Source: Mesorhizobium sp. AR07 (GTDB taxonomy: Bacteria > Pseudomonadota > Alphaproteobacteria > Rhizobiales > Rhizobiaceae). From it: a stretch of 64,000 bases of DNA. Shown one piece after another: positions 16,791-23,140 of this stretch. Positions within the stretch are counted from its first letter, which is position 1. Each line of letters begins with the position of its first letter. Where the stretch lies: NCBI RefSeq assembly GCF_024746815.1, contig NZ_CP080525.1, positions 3,714,501-3,778,500 on the forward strand, in the 5' to 3' direction. The position numbers were made by a program, and so were the translations under genes. Under the pieces are notes generated by a model that worked only from the letters and a program-made list of their open reading frames with translations, had not been told where the DNA came from and made no database searches.

Positions 16791-17117
16791 CTAGCGACGC
16801 GCGAGAAGCGCGAAGAGGAAGCCGACGCCGGCAGCGATCGCCAGGGACGTCACCGGCTTTTCACGCACGCTCGCCATCATCTGCGCCTCGATGTCCTTGG
16901 CGTTGCTGCGCAGGCTGTCAAAGGCGGCTTCGCCCTGCGCGCGCAACTGCTCGACCCCTTCGGTGGCCGCACGCCGCGCGGTGCCATAGCCGTGCTCGCC
17001 GGTTTTGGCCAGCTGCTTGGTGAGCTTGTCGATATCGGCCTTCAATTGCCTGATGTCGGCTTCGAGGTCTGCGTTCGCCCGGCCTTCGTTTGCGGTTTTT
17101 CCTGCGGCAGTTGCCAT
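16791..17117 (-). CDS. DUF883 family protein (ElaB/YqjD-like)
   Basis: A 108-residue protein with a helical, coiled-coil-prone body (ADIRQLKADIDKLTKQLAKTGEHG...) and a C-terminal membrane anchor (PVTSLAIAAGVGFLFALLARR). This is the layout of ElaB/YqjD proteins, which tether to the inner membrane and bind ribosomes in stationary phase in E. coli. The conserved VREKPVTSLAIAAGVGFLFA end is typical of the family. An exact EcfG promoter upstream (17148-17172) predicts general-stress induction, matching the stationary-phase role of the family. Confidence 0.87.
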   Translation of the reverse strand: MATAAGKTANEGRANADLEADIRQLKADIDKLTKQLAKTGEHGYGTARRAATEGVEQLRAQGEAAFDSLRSNAKDIEAQMMASVREKPVTSLAIAAGVGFLFALLARR

Positions 17118-17147
17118 AGCTTAACTCCTTGTGATTGCTTGATTTCA

Positions 17148-17172
17148 AACGCACCGCATGTCTCAAGGTTCC
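17148..17172 (-). promoter_or_regulatory. EcfG-type promoter for the DUF883/membrane protein operon
   Basis: On the minus strand GGAAC (17172-17168), a 16-base spacer and CGTT (17151-17148), about 30 bases before the ATG of the DUF883 gene. Confidence 0.8.
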
Positions 17173-17245
17173 GAGACCGGGACAAACTACCTGAAAACGC
17201 GTGCGCGCGCACCCGGTCCGCCGGCCCTGGCCAAAAGGCGCTTCG

Positions 17246-18007
17246 TCAGATCAGCGGCCGGCGCGCCTCGCCCAGCCCTTCCCAGCCAGCAAGTTGCTTG
17301 AGCCCTTCATTGTCGATGACCTCGCAACCGCCGTCGCGCCAGACAATCAGCTTGCGATCCATCAGCTTGCGGATGGTCTTGTTGGTGTGGACCAGCGACA
17401 GGCCGAGCGTGTCGGCGATGTGCTGTTGGGTGACCGGTATCTGGATGGCTTGCTTGCCGTTCAGCCCGACGACCTTGGCCCGGCTGCCGATGAAGGCGAT
17501 AAGATAGGCGGCACGCTCGATCGCGCTGCGACGTCCGATGCTGAGCAGATTCTCGTCCAGCATGCGCTCCTCGCGCGATGCGATCCAGGTGATGTCGTAG
17601 GCGAGGCCGGGATGATTGCGGTAGAGTTCATGCAAAGACTCGCGTTCGAAAACGCAAAGCAGCATCGGCGACAGGGCCTCCACGGAATGCTGCATCTCGC
17701 CCATCACGGTGCCTTGCAGGCCGATCAGATCGCCGGGCAAGAGATAGTTGAGGATCTGGCGGCGACCGTCCCGCAAAAGCTTGTAGCGGAACGCCCAGCC
17801 GGAGAGCACTGTATAGAGATGGGCGCTGTGGCTACCTTCCACAAGCACCGTGGCGCCCTTGTCGACGGCGAGCTCGCCCTTCTTGAATTTGCTGATGAAG
17901 GCCAGTTCCTGTTTTTCGAACTCGCGGAAAATCGGCAACGGCCGCAACGGGCAGTTCTCGCAAGGATATTGGCGGCTGGAGAAAGCGCGACCGTTCTGGC
18001 CTGACAT
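17246..18007 (-). CDS. Crp/Fnr-family transcriptional regulator
   Basis: A 253-residue regulator. An N-terminal cysteine motif (CENCPLRP, near residues 16-23) precedes the cyclic-nucleotide-binding fold (KGATVLVEGSHSAHLYTVLSGWAFRYKLL... YLLPGDLIGLQG), and the C-terminal winged helix contains IPVTQQHIADTLGLSLVHTNKTIRKL. The FixK/Fnr-like cysteines are too few to claim a full iron-sulfur cluster. A perfect EcfG promoter lies 46-70 bases upstream, so this regulator is likely a second-tier output of the general stress response. Its targets are not identifiable here. Confidence 0.88.
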   Translation of the reverse strand: MSGQNGRAFSSRQYPCENCPLRPLPIFREFEKQELAFISKFKKGELAVDKGATVLVEGSHSAHLYTVLSGWAFRYKLLRDGRRQILNYLLPGDLIGLQGTVMGEMQHSVEALSPMLLCVFERESLHELYRNHPGLAYDITWIASREERMLDENLLSIGRRSAIERAAYLIAFIGSRAKVVGLNGKQAIQIPVTQQHIADTLGLSLVHTNKTIRKLMDRKLIVWRDGGCEVIDNEGLKQLAGWEGLGEARRPLI

Positions 18008-18052
18008 TTCGACCCCTCTTCGAAAGCCCGCTGTTCAGAAGGCTGCGGTTCA

Positions 18053-18077
18053 AACGCGTTGCAAGGATCGAGGTTCC
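18053..18077 (-). promoter_or_regulatory. EcfG-type promoter for the Crp/Fnr gene
   Basis: On the minus strand GGAAC (18077-18073), a 16-base spacer and CGTT (18056-18053). The -10 is about 46 bases from the start codon. Confidence 0.8.
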
Positions 18078-18151
18078 GGGTCGGGCACATGTCTTTTTTA
18101 AATGACAGCCCATAAAATAACGATCATGACTCCGTCCGTTTCAAGGAGTCC

Positions 18152-18538
18152 TTGCCTGTGCCCCCTTTGCTTGATGGATTGCGGATTCTGGTCCTGGAGG
18201 ATGAGTTTCTCATCGCCATGGATGTCGAGCAGCTTTGCCGCGACCACGGCGCCGGCGAGGTGGTGATCGCCCGTGATCTGGACGAGGTCGATGGCCGGCA
18301 GGTTGCCACGCACTTCGACGCCGCCATTGTCGACCTGATGCTGGGCGGCGCCTCGACACTCGATTTCGCCTCGGGGCTGCGCGCGGCAGGCGTGCCTTTC
18401 GTATTTGCCTCGGGCTATTCGGATGCCGATGAAATCAAGGCGTCCTTTCCGGGCATCAGGCTGGTCGGCAAACCCTATTCGGGTGAAGACCTCGTGCAAG
18501 CGGTGGCGGCGGCCTGCGGGCGCGCTTCGGCCGGTTGA
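18152..18538 (+). CDS. Single-domain response regulator
   Basis: A 128-residue stand-alone receiver domain. The acidic pocket (VLEDEF), the phospho-acceptor Asp in DAAIVDLMLGG, the Thr/Ser-equivalent position in FASGY and the Lys in VGKPYSGEDLV are all present; there is no output domain. An AAGGAG at 18142-18147 precedes either a TTG at 18152 or a GTG at 18158; both are plausible. Single-domain regulators of this kind tune HWE-kinase phosphorelays upstream of PhyR in several alphaproteobacteria, and this one sits beside nepR-ecfG, so the same role is likely. Confidence 0.85.
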   Translation: MPVPPLLDGLRILVLEDEFLIAMDVEQLCRDHGAGEVVIARDLDEVDGRQVATHFDAAIVDLMLGGASTLDFASGLRAAGVPFVFASGYSDADEIKASFPGIRLVGKPYSGEDLVQAVAAACGRASAG

Positions 18539-18580
18539 GATCCGATCCCGACCCTGCGGATCGCGCCTTGCGATCACAGG

Positions 18581-19132
18581 TCAGCTGGCCCGTGTTCCCG
18601 TCACCTGGGTAGAAATCGCATCCGGACCATACTCGTCTTCGCCGGAGATCTTCAGGATCTCCTGCAGTCGTGCGCGGGCCCGGCTGACGCGGCTCTTGAT
18701 CGTCCCCACCGCGCAACCGCAAATCTCGGCGGCCTCCTCGTAGGAGAAGCCCGACGCACCGATGAGGATGATGGCTTCGCGCTGGTCCTCCGGCAATTGC
18801 TCGAGGGCGCCGCGAAAATCCTTGAGGTCGAGCTGACCGTGCTGGGCCGGATGAACGGCAAGCCTGGCCGTCATGATGCCGTCGCTGTCCTGCACCTCGC
18901 GTCCGCGCTTGCGCATCTGCGAATAGAATTCATTGCGCAGGATGGTGAAAAGCCAGGCCTTGAGATTGGTGCCCGGCTGGAAGCTCTCATGCTTGTCCCA
19001 AGCCTTGACCAACGTTTCCTGGACCAGGTCGTCGGCCTTGTCGGCATTCTGCGTCAGCGACACGGCAAAGGCGCGCAAGCTCGGGATTGCCCCAAGCAGA
19101 TCGGTCTTGAAGCCTTGTGAGACCGCTGCCAT
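18581..19132 (-). CDS. ecfG: General stress response sigma factor EcfG
   Basis: A 183-residue ECF sigma factor of the ECF15/EcfG group. Region 2 has DKADDLVQETLVKAW and NLKAWLFTILRNEFYSQMRKRGRE, and region 4 has LPEDQREAIILIGASGFSYEEAAEICGCAVGTIKSRVSRARA. It recognises GGAAC..CGTT promoters, of which ten perfect copies lie in this window. It begins 3 bases after nepR, the usual order, and the pair is transcribed from its own EcfG promoter. NepR holds it inactive until phosphorylated PhyR draws NepR away. Confidence 0.94.
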   Translation of the reverse strand: MAAVSQGFKTDLLGAIPSLRAFAVSLTQNADKADDLVQETLVKAWDKHESFQPGTNLKAWLFTILRNEFYSQMRKRGREVQDSDGIMTARLAVHPAQHGQLDLKDFRGALEQLPEDQREAIILIGASGFSYEEAAEICGCAVGTIKSRVSRARARLQEILKISGEDEYGPDAISTQVTGTRAS

Positions 19133-19135
19133 GCC

Positions 19136-19339
19136 TCAGTCCTTCTTCTGTGCGGGTTCGGCCTGTTCCAGCTGGCTGAGCAACTGGGAGAAGCGATCCG
19201 GCACATCGTCGGAGACCAGCTCGTCATAATATTGTTTGAGTTTGCGTCCGATTTCGGAGTTCGGCCCGAGGGCGTCACCGGAGCCGTCCCGGCGCCTGCC
19301 TGCGACGCCAGCCAGAATATCTTTCGTCATGTCCTTCAT
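19136..19339 (-). CDS. nepR: Anti-sigma factor NepR
   Basis: A 67-residue NepR. The conserved core IGRKLKQYYDELVSDDVPDRFSQLLSQLEQAE is the sigma- and PhyR-binding region. The start at 19339 (MKDMTKDIL) is preferred over a longer frame to 19420, because the EcfG promoter at 19431-19455 would start transcription at about 19421 and leave no leader for the longer form. It sits directly upstream of ecfG, giving coupled synthesis of sigma and anti-sigma. Confidence 0.92.
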   Translation of the reverse strand: MKDMTKDILAGVAGRRRDGSGDALGPNSEIGRKLKQYYDELVSDDVPDRFSQLLSQLEQAEPAQKKD

Positions 19340-19430
19340 TTTGCCCTTATATTCCCAGCACCCAAGCCGCTCATAACATACTCGACACAACGCAAGCGGC
19401 ACCCTCTTCTGGTTGCCCATCCCGACCTCA

Positions 19431-19455
19431 AACGCAGTCCCTCCACATTAGTTCC
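19431..19455 (-). promoter_or_regulatory. EcfG-type promoter for nepR-ecfG
   Basis: On the minus strand GGAAC (19455-19451), a 16-base spacer and CGTT (19434-19431). It provides positive autoregulation of the sigma operon and is back-to-back with the phyR promoter, 9 bases apart. Confidence 0.88.
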
Positions 19456-19464
19456 GCGCAGGCC

Positions 19465-19489
19465 GGAACTTTTTCGCGGGACCCGCGTT
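19465..19489 (+). promoter_or_regulatory. EcfG-type promoter for phyR
   Basis: GGAAC at 19465-19469, a 16-base spacer and CGTT at 19486-19489. The phyR ATG lies about 70 bases downstream. Confidence 0.88.
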
Positions 19490-19562
19490 GGTTTGCCGGG
19501 GCTTGCAATCAGCCTGACCTGCTATCTATGCAATCACGTCATTCTGAGGGAGACGTCTTACC

Positions 19563-20357
19563 ATGAGTTTATCAGCCACCATCGCGCCGAATCTGCCGTT
19601 CCTGCGCCGCTTCTCGCGTGCCGTTTCCGGATCGCAGGAGAGCGGCGATGCGCTGGTCGCCGCGATGCTCGAAGCTATCATTGCCGATGTCGAGATCTTC
19701 CCCGAGGCATCCACCGATCGCATCGCGCTGTACAAGGTTTTCGCCAAGCTGTTCACTTCGGTCGCCATCCGCGTTCCGCAGGAGCACGCGCAATCGGCAT
19801 GGGAACAGCGCGCCGCCGCCAATCTGAATGCGATAGCGCCGCGTCCCCGCCAGGCCTTCCTGCTCGTCGCCGTCGAAGGGTTCAGCGAGGATGAGGCGGC
19901 CGAGATCCTCGATGTCGGCGACCAGGAGTTTTCCGAACTGCTTGCCCAGGCGAGCAACGAGATTTCCCGACAGGTGGCAACCGACGTGCTGATCATCGAG
20001 GACGAACCGTTGATCGCCATGGACATAGAAGAGATGGTGGAGAGCCTCGGTCATCGCGTCGTCGGAACGGCGCGTACCCATGCCGAGGCGGTGACGATGT
20101 TCGGCAAGACGCGGCCGAAAATGGTGCTGGCCGACATCCAGCTGGCCGACGGCAGTTCAGGCATCGAGGCTGTCAACGAGATCCTGTCGTCGACATCGGT
20201 GCCGGTCATCTTCATCACCGCCTTCCCCGAGCGTCTGTTGACCGGCGAACGCCCCGAGCCAGCCTTCCTGGTCACCAAGCCGTTCAATCCCGACATGGTC
20301 AAGGCGCTGATCAGCCAGGCGCTGTTCTTCGACCGCCAGGCGAAAGCCGCCGCATAA
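19563..20357 (+). CDS. phyR: General stress response anti-anti-sigma response regulator PhyR
   Basis: A 264-residue protein with an N-terminal sigma-like domain (about 1-130, with RPRQAFLLVAVEGFSEDEAAEIL mimicking sigma region 4) and a C-terminal receiver domain (about 138-258: DVLIIEDEPLIAMDIEEM, phospho-acceptor in KMVLADIQLAD, Lys in FLVTKPFNPD). When phosphorylated by HWE kinases it binds NepR and frees EcfG. It is divergent from nepR-ecfG. A hairpin at 20384-20420 probably ends the transcript. Confidence 0.95.
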   Translation: MSLSATIAPNLPFLRRFSRAVSGSQESGDALVAAMLEAIIADVEIFPEASTDRIALYKVFAKLFTSVAIRVPQEHAQSAWEQRAAANLNAIAPRPRQAFLLVAVEGFSEDEAAEILDVGDQEFSELLAQASNEISRQVATDVLIIEDEPLIAMDIEEMVESLGHRVVGTARTHAEAVTMFGKTRPKMVLADIQLADGSSGIEAVNEILSSTSVPVIFITAFPERLLTGERPEPAFLVTKPFNPDMVKALISQALFFDRQAKAAA

Positions 20358-20383
20358 TTCCCAGCACGTCCCGACGGCACGAC

Positions 20384-20420
20384 AAAGGGCCGCTCGATGC
20401 ATAGCATCGGGCGGCCCTTT
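20384..20420 (+). terminator. Strong stem-loop after phyR
   Basis: AAAGGGCCGCTCGATGC pairs with GCATCGGGCGGCCCTTT with one G-T pair and a 3-base loop, 27 bases past the phyR stop. It ends in only three T residues, so it is a good hairpin but an imperfect intrinsic terminator. Confidence 0.7.
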
Positions 20421-20503
20421 GGCATGACCGGGCCGTCATCCGAGAATTTCCCGCACGCCCTGCCTGGAACGATTTGCAAGCATCGTCTTTTTCGGCAAAG
20501 GGT

Positions 20504-20528
20504 GGAACAAACCGCATCTACCCACGTT
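20504..20528 (+). promoter_or_regulatory. EcfG-type promoter for the DUF1328 gene
   Basis: GGAAC at 20504-20508, a 16-base spacer and CGTT at 20525-20528, 30 bases ahead of the ATG at 20558. Confidence 0.82.
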
Positions 20529-20557
20529 TTCATCGCACCATTCGAAGGAGATGGATC

Positions 20558-20722
20558 ATGCTTTACTGGGCGCTCGTATTTCTCGTCGTGGCTATCATAG
20601 CCGGCGCGCTTGGTTTCGGCGGCATCGCCGGCACGTCCGCCGGCATCGCGCAGATACTGTTTTTCATCTTTCTCGCTTTCCTGGTCATTTCGCTTCTTGC
20701 TGGCCTGTTCAAACGGGCGTGA
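20558..20722 (+). CDS. DUF1328 family small membrane protein (YtjA-like)
   Basis: A 54-residue protein made of two hydrophobic helices (ALVFLVVAIIAGALGFGGIAG and ILFFIFLAFLVISLLAGLFKR), matching the DUF1328/YtjA family, which is widespread and of unknown function. A clear AAGGAG precedes the ATG. The exact EcfG promoter upstream places it in the general stress regulon, consistent with the family's frequent association with osmotic and stationary-phase genes. Confidence 0.9.
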   Translation: MLYWALVFLVVAIIAGALGFGGIAGTSAGIAQILFFIFLAFLVISLLAGLFKRA

Positions 20723-20858
20723 GGACGAAACGATCATCCGAGCGAACACTGGAAGCCGCACCCCTCAAACGGTTTCCAGCCACCGCCGGGCGGTATCCTG
20801 CAAGGGACGCCGTCCGGCGGACCGCTTTTGCAGGCTGGTTTTCGGCAAGCCTCTTTTG

Positions 20859-20883
20859 GGAACCCATTTGACGGTGAGCCGTT
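20859..20883 (+). promoter_or_regulatory. EcfG-type promoter for an HWE kinase gene
   Basis: GGAAC at 20859-20863, a 16-base spacer and CGTT at 20880-20883, about 30 bases before the kinase ATG. Confidence 0.82.
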
Positions 20884-20912
20884 CAGCCTGAGTTGGGTGG
20901 ACAGATTGACCG

Positions 20913-21944
20913 ATGCGTTCCAGAACCGGAGATGGGCAAGACGACGCGCCGAGCGATGAAGTCATCGCCCTGCATCCCGCCGAAAGTGGCATGCAGCTTG
21001 GCCGGGCCCTTCTCCACGCGCTGCACAATGCCGGCATTTCCGTTCTCTATCAGGACCGCGAGATGAAGACCGTATGGGCGCGCAACATGCGCGCCCCTTG
21101 GGTATCCGACAGCGCTGACGGCAATGGCATCCTGCCAGCGGCGCAGGCCGACCGCATCGGCGCGGCCAAGCGTGACGTCATCGCGTCCGGCAAGCCGCAG
21201 CGCCTCGAGATCAGCGTTCCCGTCGAAGAGGGCATCCGCTGGTTTCAGGTCTGGATCGATGCCGACCACGGCGATGGCGGCTCGGTGCAAGGTGTCGTTA
21301 CCACCATGGTCGAAACGACCGAGCAGAAACGCCGCGAGCAGACGCTGACGACGCTGCTGCGCGAAGTCAGTCATCGCTCGAAGAACCTCCTGGCGATCAT
21401 TCAGAGCATAGCAACCCAGACCGGACGCTATTCCGACAACATCGGCGATTTCCTGACACGCTTTCGCGGCCGGCTGCAATCGCTGGCTTCGTCCCAGGAT
21501 CTCGTGACCTCGTCCAACTGGCGGGGTGCTGCACTTCGTGAACTGGTGTCGGGCCAGGTTGGCCGCTACGGCGCGGATCCGGTGCGCAGCCTGCGTTTTC
21601 AGGGAGCAAACCCATATCTCAATCCCAACGCCGCTTTGCATATCGGCCTCGCCATGCATGAACTGGCCGTCAATTCGGTGAGCTATGGCGCCCTGTCGCG
21701 GCCCGATGGATTCGTCGAGGTTACAGCCAACCTGACCGCCGCTGATGCCGGGACCTCTCTGTCCCTGACATGGGTCGAGGCGATCGGAGCCAATGACAAC
21801 CAGCGCAGCCGTAAGCGCTTCGGCAGTGTCGCGCTCGAGCGGGTCGTGCCGGCATCCCTGAACGGAACCGCGACGCTTGAGATAATGCCCGGCCGCCTCG
21901 AATACCGTCTTGTCGTCCCGCACGGCAATTTCGAGACGGAATGA
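20913..21944 (+). CDS. HWE/HisKA_2-family sensor histidine kinase, cytosolic
   Basis: A 343-residue kinase. A PAS-like sensor (about 30-140: ALHNAGISVLYQDREMKTVWARNM ... VVTTMVETTEQKRRE) precedes the H-box LLREVSHRSKNLLAIIQSIATQT (His near 153) and an ATPase domain with HIGLAMHELAVNSVSYGALS. No membrane segment is present. An EcfG promoter sits directly upstream, so the gene is itself under the stress sigma factor. A kinase of this class next to phyR is a good candidate for the PhyR phosphodonor (PhyK-like) and would form a feedback loop; that role is inferred. Confidence 0.88.
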   Translation: MRSRTGDGQDDAPSDEVIALHPAESGMQLGRALLHALHNAGISVLYQDREMKTVWARNMRAPWVSDSADGNGILPAAQADRIGAAKRDVIASGKPQRLEISVPVEEGIRWFQVWIDADHGDGGSVQGVVTTMVETTEQKRREQTLTTLLREVSHRSKNLLAIIQSIATQTGRYSDNIGDFLTRFRGRLQSLASSQDLVTSSNWRGAALRELVSGQVGRYGADPVRSLRFQGANPYLNPNAALHIGLAMHELAVNSVSYGALSRPDGFVEVTANLTAADAGTSLSLTWVEAIGANDNQRSRKRFGSVALERVVPASLNGTATLEIMPGRLEYRLVVPHGNFETE

Positions 21945-22086
21945 GCGCCCCTCGCCTTCGCCAGCCTATCCTTAACCGGCTATTCACCATAAAAGCGGAT
22001 ACTGTTTTTCCCAGATACCGTTGGAACCTGCCGCACCGCCGGACATTGCCGTGGCAGGACTTGCAGCATGGTGCGGGAGGAATGCC

Positions 22087-22266
22087 TTGACGGTTGCCGA
22101 CATGAACAGACTGGAGCAGGCCGCCCGCATTTCGATGGGCGAGTTTGAGGACTCCGATGCATCCGCGCCAGCGCTGCCTCCCGCTCCGCGCGCTTCATTG
22201 CGCCTTGCCGCCCTGGGTCTGGCCGCGGTGATCGTCGCCATCGCCCTGGTCCAGCTGATCACCTGA
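22087..22266 (+). CDS. Small protein with a C-terminal membrane anchor
   Basis: About 59 residues: a charged N-terminal part (MNRLEQAARISMGEFEDSD) and a C-terminal hydrophobic helix (LRLAALGLAAVIVAIALVQLIT) that could anchor it in the inner membrane. I suggest the TTG at 22087 because GGGAGG lies 6 bases ahead; the ATG at 22102 has no ribosome-binding site. Upstream GGAAC at 22023 with CATT after 16 bases resembles a degenerate EcfG promoter. The function is unknown. Confidence 0.6.
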   Translation: MTVADMNRLEQAARISMGEFEDSDASAPALPPAPRASLRLAALGLAAVIVAIALVQLIT

Positions 22267-22338
22267 CACCGACCACGCCAGTCGTAGCCGGAATTGCCCG
22301 TCGCGGCATGATAATTCGCTGGTTGAGGGGTCGGCACA

Positions 22339-22363
22339 GGAACTTTGGCGAGCATGGACCGTT
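22339..22363 (+). promoter_or_regulatory. EcfG-type promoter for a small unknown gene
   Basis: GGAAC at 22339-22343, a 16-base spacer and CGTT at 22360-22363. Transcription would begin near 22371, which rules out an ATG at 22367 and supports the one at 22388. Confidence 0.75.
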
Positions 22364-22387
22364 GCTATGGCGAGAGGGCATATCGCC

Positions 22388-22714
22388 ATGGAACACATCG
22401 CTGCATTGTTGCTGGTCATCGGTTGCTCGAACACGATGGCTGAATGCCGTGAATTGCCGGTCCCGGTCAGTGTTTTCGCAACGGCCGACGAGTGCACCGC
22501 CGAACGTCCCTTCGCCATGGGTGATGTACAGGGCCAGGCACAGCATATCGTTGCCAAATGCCTCGCCGTCGATCCGGCGCTGGAAGACGACTATGATCAG
22601 ATCGTCTGGAAGGTGCGTCCGGATGGCAGCCTCGACGCCTCGCTGGCGATTTCCAGCATCGTCATCGCGTCAAACACGCTACGCCCAGAAAAAGACTATC
22701 TTAGCCAACAATAA
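22388..22714 (+). CDS. Hypothetical protein, probably exported
   Basis: A 108-residue protein whose N terminus (MEHIAALLLVIGCSNTMAEC) looks like a short signal peptide, with a possible lipobox-like VIGC. Four further cysteines and acidic sequence follow, with DLxIVWKVRPDGSL-like strand content near the end. I do not recognise the family. An exact EcfG promoter ends 25 bases upstream, decides this start over the one at 22367, and marks the gene as part of the stress regulon. Confidence 0.7.
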   Translation: MEHIAALLLVIGCSNTMAECRELPVPVSVFATADECTAERPFAMGDVQGQAQHIVAKCLAVDPALEDDYDQIVWKVRPDGSLDASLAISSIVIASNTLRPEKDYLSQQ

Positions 22715-22797
22715 ATTCGAGCAGCAAAGGCCGTCATTTCGTGCTAAATGGCTGCTGGAGCTTACCAAAGTGTGGACACAAAGTGAGGAGTGACTCT

Positions 22798-23043
22798 ATG
22801 CGGAAGATGATTATTGCCATGATTGCGGTGGCTGCCCTCAGCGGCTGCACCAGCACCGAACAGGATGTGGTTGGCGGCGGCTTGATCGGCGCCGGTATCG
22901 GCGGCTTGGTCGGTGGTGGCAAGGGCGCGCTGATCGGCGCGGCCGTGGGCGCCGGATCCGGCCTGCTGGTTCGCAGGCTGCAGAACGGCTATTGCCAGTA
23001 TCGCGATCATCGCGGCCGGATCTACACGGCCCGCTGCAACTAA
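22798..23043 (+). CDS. Glycine-zipper lipoprotein
   Basis: An 81-residue envelope protein. The signal peptide ends in a lipobox (AALSGC, Cys near 17), followed by a glycine-zipper stretch (GGGLIGAGIGGLVGGGKGALIGAAVGAGSG) and a basic tail with two cysteines. Such proteins sit in the outer membrane or periplasm and resemble the Rickettsia 17-kDa/OsmB type. The ATG at 22798 is chosen because it starts the signal peptide and follows GAGGAG. No EcfG site is visible directly upstream, unlike its neighbours. Confidence 0.85.
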   Translation: MRKMIIAMIAVAALSGCTSTEQDVVGGGLIGAGIGGLVGGGKGALIGAAVGAGSGLLVRRLQNGYCQYRDHRGRIYTARCN

Positions 23044-23067
23044 TTCGGCGATAATCGAAACGTCGAT

Positions 23068-23097
23068 CCGGAGGCCGGAATTCCAGCCTCCGGATTT
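23068..23097. terminator. Hairpin between convergent genes
   Basis: CCGGAGGC and GCCTCCGG with a 10-base loop, followed by ATTT on the plus strand. It lies between the lipoprotein and the leftward CHASE kinase gene and could serve both. Confidence 0.5.
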
Positions 23098-23140
23098 GCA
23101 TGGCTGGGCACTATGGCTGTCCCGGCTCGCCGACAGGCTT

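Noticed and set aside
20466..20487. GGAAC-N13-CGTC upstream of the DUF1328 gene
   Set aside because: Spacer and -10 are wrong; the perfect site at 20504-20528 explains the gene.
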